Shown: one piece after another, positions 44,839 to 52,543 of the stretch
How the letters are laid out: each line of letters begins with the position of its first letter
Numbering within the stretch: the stretch's first letter is position 1
Source of the DNA: Folioceros fuciformis
Taxonomy: Eukaryota; Anthocerotophyta; Anthocerotopsida; Anthocerotales
Length of the DNA stretch: 52,543 nt
Assembly: GCA_049999805.1 (NCBI GenBank)
Contig: JBNGIO010005481.1
Span: 1-52,543, forward strand
Direction of reading: 5' to 3'
The notes under the pieces: generated by a model
Databases searched by the model: none
What the model was told of the DNA's origin: nothing
Seen by the model: the letters and a program-made list of their open reading frames with translations, nothing else
Position numbers and translations under genes: made by a program

Positions 44839-46915
44839 ATGACGTTGAATTCCGATGATAAGTCGATTGACCTTGGAGATGGAGTGGTTCTTCATGTGCT
44901 CTTCACTGACAAGGGAAAGGTGAGCAGAGTCTTTATCAGCCAGAATACTCTGAATCCGGCAGTTTGTCTGGAATTCAAGGTTAGCTCACATTAGCTGAGA
45001 ATCCAAGAAATACTGAACCTTCGGTACTCAGATGTTTTCGATGAGTGAGGTGGCTGTGGAGCTCTTCCGAGAAAACCCTGGCGCTTTTGTGAAGGTGACA
45101 CGTCCTGGTTCTAGACGTACAAAATCACTTTGTGGCTGGGAATCACACATGCAGTTGTTTAAGATGCCGATTTCTTGTAGGAATTGCGGCTAGGCCGATA
45201 CAAGAGGTTGCACACTCTTGAGCCCAAAGTGTTACAAAGGATATCTCAACTGCACATCGCTTCGGAGTCGCATACTGTGCCGGGTGCTACTCTCATCCCA
45301 CCAGAAACATTACAGACTGTCCTGACGGATAAAAGAAGGGTATGAGACACGGACAATCGTTTACTTAATTAACTTCGTGCACCTATAATAGCAAACAGAC
45401 ATGAATGGTATTCAGACCAAAGGCGGAGAGAGACGTACTTTGTGAGCACGCTTATCGGTTTTCTATGACTTTCCTTCTGTGCAGGATGATCTTGTCCCAA
45501 AGTTGAAGATCGGCATGCTAAAGCTGGTAGCAGAAGAAGCAGCCATTCTTATTGGTAATGGTCAGCACGAAGCTGCACTCCCTGTGGCCATGGAAGCGAT
45601 CTCTCAAGGCCAGAAAATTTTCTATCCCTCTGCCACAGTGGAGCTTGTGCCTATATATCTGGTTGCAATTCAGGTACTTCAGTATCTGAGGACGGGAAGT
45701 ATTGAGCATCTCTTTCCTTCTGAAACTTGAGCTGTTCAAGCATAAAGAGAGACATGGTGGTCGAGGCTGGCAGGCAAATCTAGGGTTAGGACGAACTATA
45801 CAGGCTGGGGATCTGTTGGGAGTGGCAGCCTGGCTTCTCCTTCAGGCTCCTTCAGATGAAGGGACAAACTGTATAAGATCTGAGCTGAGCCGCCTGTTTG
45901 GCCAGTTGTACGTCCTCGAGGTTTTCCTACACCCATCTGATTGAGATGTGCTTCACATGGAACAGAAATGCATGATAGTGTCCTGTTCATGGATTATCCA
46001 CTCACCTGCTCAAAATAGAGCTAATTCAAGTTCATTGTTCTTTCTTCTCACCAAGTATGCATGTGAGGACTTCCATGCGCTCCTCCATTACCAACCATCT
46101 GCTTTCCTATCCATACGCAAGCATGGTTGCAGGAGAAGTTCAAAAAGGCGTTGAAGGCATTTTCAGAGGAGGTATACTACAGCTCTCTGGAGTATGGCGT
46201 GATGGATGTTCGGACAAGCCTCGGCTTTTACAGCTTGTCCAATGTGTTCCTTTGTGTTGTAAGTGAAGGTTGAAGTGAAGCAGATTTGCAGACTGATACT
46301 GCCTTCCCTCATTTGCCCGCCCTTTACATACTCCAATCCTGCCCTGCCACCTTGAGGTGCATAATAATTGTTGCTCGTTGGTGTCCTTCAGGGAAACGTT
46401 CCCAGCAGCATGGCATGTGTTGACATCGTGGTGGACATATGGATTTCAAATCTGAAAGAAGTGGTCATGGGCTTCCCCCAGACATGCCTTGCAAGTTGTG
46501 GTGAGCGATATCCAGGGGCACCTAACCCACCGACTAAACCAGCTACCACTGTAGACAGCATGAACCTTAAGGAAATTGCAAACATGTTTCGGGTGCGTGT
46601 TCTCCCTCTGATTGACAGGTCATAGATCGTCGGGCTATCAGCGTTTCCTATGTTTGCCAACTGTTCATGCTCATGCTGAAAACGTGCCTGCCTCAGGAGA
46701 TCTTGACACACCGGAAGAAATTCTGTGGGGCAGTGCATGTAAAGGTAGCGGAGACGGATTTTGTGCTGGCCCTCACTCTCATCCTGGACAGGGAGTATGG
46801 GCAAGCAGTCGGGCACCTGATGCAAGCGCACTCCGTCTACAAGCAGAAGGGCGACCAGGACATGGTGCATACAGTGGGCCTCGCTAAGAAGTTCATTCCA
46901 GCTTCCGAGGGATGA
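44839..46915 (+). CDS. ZMYND12: ZMYND12-like axonemal protein
   Basis: Eight exons, 417 aa: 44839-44919, 45032-45094, 45181-45339, 45485-45673, 45774-45911, 46133-46258, 46392-46592 and 46619-46915. TPR-like helices match ZMYND12: VAEEAAILIGNGQHEAALPVA, SATVELVPIYLVAIQANLGL, SELSRLFGQLY, YYSSLEYGVMDVRTS.GFYSL, MACVDIVVDIW and LILDREYGQAVGH. The animal protein partners TTC29 in sperm flagella. The N-terminal MYND zinc finger of the animal protein is absent. It is replaced by a short beta-like segment, LGDGVVLHVLFTDKGK, and a linker. Two AATAAA signals (47109-47114 and 47124-47129) follow the stop. The first intron is also open in frame, so exon 1 could be longer. Confidence 0.8.
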
Positions 46916-47137
46916 ACTACCCTCGCTTTGTTACAGGTGCACCAGCATGGGGATCATTCAGCCAGGAATTTATGGTGACCATTCTCTATTCAACAAGCTC
47001 CCTACCAGGAGCATCAATTATTACAATAAGGTGTTCACCATCGGTGAACCCAATTTGCGTGGATTAATAATCCTCCGCCGACACCGGGGATGGAATGACT
47101 GCCTAGTAAATAAATGGGAGGCAAATAAATGTGAGGT

Positions 47138-50078
47138 CTAATTGACACTGGGAGACTCGTGAGATTCCTGCCGGATGCCGCTGGCTTGTCCTTGGCCAGG
47201 AACCAAGCCGGCTGTTGTGGTTTTCTTCTGCTCGGCCCGAGAGACGTAGGCCTCGCTTTGCATCTCCGTAAGCCGGGAGACAATGCGGGCAGTGGCTAAT
47301 CTTGTGAAACTGGAGCGTTGAAGGCCGGCAATGGATGCCCCAGGCCTGCCCGTCCCACTCCACTCCATGCCTCCAAACAGGGAAGTCGACCGGCCCGCGC
47401 TTCCACCCTCCCCCACTATCTGCAGAGTCACATCCTGCATGTCTTTCTCCACCTCCGATCTGCCGCTGTAATCCTTAGGACCAGACATCCCAGCATCAGG
47501 GTGTGGCGACTCGTCGAAGAGCCTCTCGAGAGGAAGGGCAGCAGAGCACACTAGTATGGTGTTGGACTCGTAGAGGATATCCACGAGGTTGATGAATCGG
47601 CGGAGTTCGTTCTCTTTTGCAGGATCTCCCAGCCATGGGATTCTGCAATCCATAAAAGCCAGATGTCAGCATCACAAGCGTGGTCCGAAAGGGACTGCAA
47701 CCGATGTTACCAAGGCCAAACTTCACCTGTCAAGGACCAGGGCTCGGAAATTCTTTGCGATTGCATAGTAATCTGCAGCTCCGTATGCACCTCCACATAA
47801 GTACGAGAAGGAGGCGCGGGCTACACCTTGTGCACAAACGATCTGCAGGAACCTGCCCATCATGACGGATATGCTCATGGTGCTTCCTTCGTGTCCTCCT
47901 GCAAAGGTTTTTTCCGTCAGCAGTTGTCAAGAACATCGACTGATCCACAAAGGAGTGCAGAAGCAGGCCGCAGCGGAGACTCACCTGTCAATGACAGAAA
48001 CTCCCTGTGCATGGCTGCATCCGTGTCGTCCGTCAATGGATACAAGTAGACTTGCCGCAGATTGGTATGCCCTCTTCGGTAGTCCCTACCACCATCTAAA
48101 CTGTATACACGGCAGTACTCCTTTAGCTGTTGGATGAAAGGTACAAACTGCATACAAAGCAAAATGAGGACCTCGAATGAAACAACTGCATCACGGCAAG
48201 TACTTCCCCGCCCAACAAAAGAGAGACAGACGTGACAACACTACAGTGCATGCTGCTAACTGCCCACAAATGTGCAACTTAAACCTGACGTGAAGGAAGA
48301 CTACTAAAACATGAGCAAGGTAGCAGCGTTCCGGTAAAGGAGAAGGAAAACAAGTCCGCACCAGGTGTCTGTTGAGACCATTCCGATATAACTGATCTGG
48401 GGTACTGTTAGATGTCGCGACGAGAACAGCCCCTTCCGGCCATAGCTCAGCAAACAGTCTTTTCAAGATCAGAGCATCTGCAACATCGGTCACTGCAAAA
48501 CCAAGGTTGCACGGTCAAAACCCAGACAGTACCCCGGCTGACAGCAACGTCACACGCTTGAAAAAGTCAAAAATCTCCTGCACCTTCAACCTCATCCAGG
48601 CAGATAAGGCGAGCTTCACTCAGAATTTGCTGGGCAACCGCCTTTATGGGCTCATCAGATCCAGCTCCGAAGTTCTTCCCAACGCTCAAATTATGTAGGC
48701 GCATGTGGATCTCCAGCCTGAGGAAACGCTCACAACTGATCAGCATCTACAACGGGGAGCCTACAGCCTCTACAGGACCAGAAACGACATCGTCTGATAT
48801 AAGGTGCACAAAACGTAGTTCGCTTTCCACTCAGCACACGAGCCAAACGTTAGTACCCTACATAAAGGCGTGAAAATGTATCCTCCGCTTCTTCTGAACT
48901 TCAGCACTGTTGTAGAAGAGATCCATCAGCATGGTCTTACCAGTGCCCACTCCACCATACATGTAGATCCCGCGAACGGGATCCCTTGTTCTATGAACGA
49001 GTCGTTTGTAGTACGGTGAGAAGGCAGAGAAAGTACCTCGCAACCAGCTGGCAACCGCAACAATCACACATCAACACAAAAATCTCCTCCTCCTCCACAA
49101 GCCTCTCTCGCATCAAAACAGAAAGATCCGAACGGGCCAAAAAAAAAAAAAGAGAGCCCCCCCTACCTTGGTGATTCTCCATCAGCAATCTCCCTCGAGA
49201 GCACATCTAACGATGACACAACCTGCTCCTGGTACCCGACATCGATCAACGACCACCCACGCTGTCAATACAACACAAACACCACCCATGTCTCCTCCAA
49301 GAAAAAAAAACCCGCACGAAGTACCTGCGCCCGATCACCAGCTTGGAGCTTCCCTCCATCAACGAGCCTCTGATAAGCCCCCACCACGCCCTCAGCACCG
49401 GAAGAAAAGCGACGCACAAGGAAGTGCACCAGTCGTACCCCCGCGACGCTCTCCCCGATCGCCCCCCGCGCTGCCACAGCCAAATCCACCGGGCCAGCTC
49501 ACGTCACACAACCCAACAATGCAGAGAGGCAGAAAATCCGCCACCCACCACGGACATCAACATTCCCATCAGACCCAACAAACACACACCCACAGCCATG
49601 TCGCGTCGGCCCCAGCACGCCCAGGAAAGCACCGTCCAGCCGAGTCCCAATCCCACGCAGCCCAATCCAGGACCAATTCAAGACAGGCAGCGCCAAGGCC
49701 AGGCGAGCAGGCAGGCCACGCCGGTGCCGGTGCAGAGCAGGTGCCGGGTGCCGTGCGTATACCAGTGCGGGCCAGCTCGGGGCTACATGGCCAGATCAGA
49801 CATTAAACTGGTGCTTATCCCAATCAGCGACGAGCACGGCGTAACCGGACAGGTCCAAGACGCAAAAGCAGCAGCCGGACATGGACCGACTGACCCAAAA
49901 GGGCAGGGCAGGGCAGGGCAGTAGGCAGGCCCCACACCGGCCCTCACGGCCGCAGTGCTGTATGTACAGTCATGTACATATGCAATGCAGTCCGCAGTCC
50001 CAGAGTACGGCCCGTGGGTCGGACGGTACGCAGCAAGTACTCACCACCCCAAGTCCGAAGGATCAACGCTGGCCGCAT
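47138..50078 (-). CDS. AFG1: AFG1/LACE1-type mitochondrial AAA+ ATPase
   Basis: Nine exons, 502 aa: 50078-50045, 49470-49325, 49261-49167, 48990-48862, 48717-48584, 48492-48362, 48147-47985, 47898-47727 and 47642-47138; total divisible by three. The start [11 protein letters not shown] continues with Arg-rich [13 protein letters not shown], a typical mitochondrial presequence. Then come [16 protein letters not shown], Walker [19 protein letters not shown], Walker [25 protein letters not shown], the sensor [33 protein letters not shown] and [17 protein letters not shown], and near the end [14 protein letters not shown]1 ATPases support turnover of mitochondrially encoded respiratory-chain subunits. 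The first exon is tiny and followed by a ~570-nt intron; it rests on phase and presequence logic, so the start is the weakest point. Confidence 0.92.
49471..50044. other. long first intron of AFG1, low complexity
   Basis: 574 bases of Pro/Gln-coding-like repetitive DNA, including a GGGCA run at about 49903-49925. Open plus-strand frames here show no conserved motif. Confidence 0.5.
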
Positions 50079-50931
50079 CCTCGCACGTTCCTCGCAAGCC
50101 GTTATTGAAATCGAGCTGCCGAGTCCAGGCCCACCTGAGCTCGCCTCGCTCCGGGCGCCCAATGCGGGCCGCGGCAGCCATCTGCGCCGGGTTCTCACTC
50201 TCCACAACCAAGCCAACCGAGACATGTCGCCACCCAGCTGCCGTAACGCGTCCACAGCTACCGCCAATGCCGTGTCCTATTGTCTACGCACATATCTAAT
50301 TTCTTACAACCCATCTTCAAACTGTACACATATCTTACCTTCTCGCCTACGCACGCACCCTTTATTATACCCAATCCCGGCCCGGATTTGGCTTCTCAGA
50401 TAAGCCTATTTTAAATCAAGTACATACTTTCTGTCCCTTATCCTTCTATTCTTAAAGAGGGTTCTCTAAATTAAGTACTTCCTCACTTACCTCATATTAC
50501 CAATATACTCACAAACAAAGTGTTCCATGGAGATTGTGGTGAAAGATGTTGCATCTATCCCTCCTCTTCCCATGATCATATTCAATTGCTGCAAACAAGG
50601 TAGAATTATTCTACCTAAATCTCATTCAAACCAAGGATGATCCCGGGTTTAAGTAAAGCAAGGTGTTTGATGCTAGCCTAGGTGCTTCTTTGTTCTATGG
50701 TTCTTTCAGAAACACACACACCCACACAAGGGTTTAAGCACTTGATTAGACGATTGCGAGGCTCATTTCGTGTTTCTTCGTAAGTAAGCAAGCAAACAAG
50801 CTATTATAATATCACCATATCTAAGCCCATGCTCTAACATCCTGTTTTCTAGTCTCCTCTATTGTATATCTTGATTGTACTGCACCCCTTCTTTCCTTTT
50901 GCAGACCACATGAAATTGCACAAAGTTTAAG
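50079..50931. other. intergenic region with composition change
   Basis: Promoter side of AFG1 to about 50390, then an abrupt change to AT-rich DNA that continues into IFT52. No gene is seen. 5' exons of IFT52 may lie in the part after 50400, but I could not place them. Confidence 0.45.
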
Positions 50932-52543
50932 CCGAGTCACTGAAAAGTACCAAGACTTTCAATGCCATTGATTGTAGGAATAAGGAGGAAATTTCTCTCG
51001 ACATCTTAAGGGAGGGTGATGTTGTAGTACTTGGTTGTCCCAAGGAAAAGTTCACCAAAACTGAGGTACTTCCTACTTCAAAGCTCTGACTATTTGCCAA
51101 TATTAAGCACTGGGTGGGTTTGAACCAAATGGAGGAGGACAATTAGATTTGAACAACCCATGAATTTTGTGATGTTTTGGCAAGCAGAGAGAAGTAATTC
51201 AAAACTACGTTGCTGAAGGTGGATGCCTTCTGATACTGGGATCAGAAGCTAAGGATGTTCCAGAACATTGCAATATCAATGATCTTATCCATGGATATGG
51301 GATTAGCATTAATCGAGATTGTGTCGTAAGCTAAGCTATCTTGTCAAAAAATTAAAAGAATGATATGTTCTAAGAGAAATGACAGATTTCAAGGTATTCT
51401 TGCTTTCTTTTAATTTCATATATTCTATTTTAAAATACATATATTTATATGCTACAACAGCTCAAAACGATTCAAGAAAAATACTTTCATCCAAAGGAGG
51501 CATTGATTGGGGATGGCATACTTGCCAGACACGTTAAACACGTAAAAGAATCTTTCCATTTGTCTAAATAGATAAGATAATGCATAAATTATGTAAAAGA
51601 ATCTTTCTTGCTTTCATTGTTCTCAATGGATGATTTGGTGTTTCCACAGTTTGCAGTTACAGAAACAACAGACGCTGAAGAAACATGTAAAAGAGAAACC
51701 CACAAGTTACTATTTCAACCTATCCTATCTTTTCCCTTTTGATTTCAACTCTAATCGTAACATTAAAAAACAAAATGGGGATTGAACCAGGTCATATAGT
51801 TTACATGATGAAGCTCTTGAGAATTCAAAAGAGACCAAGTTTCATATCTTGTATTCTCATGGAGCAACTTTAGCAGTTCAGAAACCCGCAGTCACAATTC
51901 TTTCTTCTGGCGTGCTCACTTATCCCACACATCGACCCATAGGTATCGAAGTGTTCAAAAGTAGACGAAGAACTTTATAAGTACAAATTAAGATCATAGT
52001 ATAATCAGATGGCCCACTTTGGAATTCAGGAGCAATCTGGCAGAGTGCAAAGGGAAAGGGAAGGATAGCTGTGATTGGAAGTGTATCAATGTTCGAAGAT
52101 GTTTGGCTTGACAAAGAAAACAATGGAAGATTTTTCGATGTGTTGCTTTCATGGCTTGTGAAGCAGAACACCATTGAGGTTCTTGGGAAAGCATTCATTC
52201 ATTCATTCATTCATTCATTCATTCATTCATTCATTCATTTCTCTAATCAAACCTAAAACCTTAATCACATCTTTTGTTAACAACATACTTGACATGTCTC
52301 ATGCATTTAGTTTGGGAGCATTGTTGGAGAAGAAATAGAAACATACGAGGTGGAATATGTTCCAAACATAGAAGCTCTTTCAAATAGTCTTCGATGTTGT
52401 TTACAGGTACAAGCAAAGCACTTGAAGGACATGGATTGGCTAATTAAATTGTAATGCTTCGCTAATTAAACTTGAGGGCTTGAAGCTTTGCTAATTTAAT
52501 CTTGCCTCATCTAAGAGAGTGGGTTATCTTCACATGTTGGGAT
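50932..52543 (+). CDS. IFT52: IFT52, intraflagellar transport protein, 5' part
   Basis: Partial gene running off the right end. Exons seen: ~50932-51065, 51189-51326, 51461-51540, a short one near 51650-51685, 51788-51933, 52025-52176 and 52312-52407. The N-terminal GIFT domain of IFT52 is recognisable: VVVLGCPKEKFTKTE, YVAEGGCLLILGSEAK, INDLIHGYGISINRDCV, KYFHPKEALIGDGIL, LYSHGATLAVQKPAVTIL, YPTHRP, KGKGRIAVIGSVSMFEDVWL and VPNIEALSNSL. IFT52 is a core IFT-B subunit needed to build cilia. The initiator exon was not found; an in-frame stop precedes the first exon, so an acceptor at about 50931 is needed. Exons and introns are markedly more AT-rich than every other gene in the window. Confidence 0.88.
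52191..52239. repeat. (CATT)n microsatellite
   Basis: About twelve CATT units lie inside an IFT52 intron, just after the exon ending QNTIE. Confidence 0.95.

Noticed and set aside
49168-49806. 212-codon plus-strand frame rich in Pro, His and Ser
   Set aside because: It overlaps AFG1 exons 2-3 and its low-complexity first intron on the other strand. Composition explains its openness.

Overview
This is nuclear DNA of a green plant with a compact, intron-rich genome. The spliceosomal introns are mostly 70-200 nt, the shortest about 40 nt. Several proteins belong to land-plant families: a KOC1-like chloroplast-envelope kinase, a CBSX6-like CBS protein, a plant Agenet protein, a plastid CPBP protease, a SWAP70-like PH protein and a plant two-module GT2-like glycosyltransferase. 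Two genes are ciliary (ZMYND12-like and IFT52), so the plant should make flagellated sperm. An intronless microbial-type terpene synthase (MTPSL) also points to a non-seed plant. A bryophyte fits best. The compactness and short introns would suit a hornwort, but that is inference only.

Layout, left to right: KOC1-like 3' end (+), SNRNP25 (+), peroxisomal-type aspartate aminotransferase (-), SWAP70-like PH/coiled-coil protein (-), a pentamer (CCTAA)n tract with a 45-bp tandem duplication, an FHA-BRCT-RING-PHD protein (-), an Agenet/PHD-like protein (+), about 2.5 kb without genes, CBSX6-like (+), a one-TM protein of unknown function (-), ESF1 (+), MTPSL (+), an EF-hand-like protein (-), a CPBP protease (-), a GT2-like glycosyltransferase (+), ribosomal protein eL19 (-), ZMYND12-like (+), AFG1 ATPase (-), and the 5' part of IFT52 (+) in a clearly AT-richer segment. 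Five runs of N are present. Two are flanked by duplicated sequence and look like false gaps between overlapping contigs.

Most genes are housekeeping neighbours with no operon-like logic. The most interesting unit is a divergent pair. One member is a predicted 670-residue E3 ligase that joins a PNKP/aprataxin-type FHA domain, a BRCT domain, a RING and a C-terminal PHD finger, and carries two canonical SUMO-interacting-type motifs. The other is an Agenet protein with three further SIM-like motifs and a Cys-rich PHD-like tail. I suggest, as inference, that they work in a SUMO- and phosphorylation-guided chromatin or DNA-damage pathway. The terpene synthase, whose aspartate-rich motif is unusual and whose promoter has two dyads 20 bp apart, is the second point of interest.

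Exon limits were set by hand from GT/GC-AG sites, reading phase and remembered family sequences. In every model described as complete the summed exon lengths are divisible by three.
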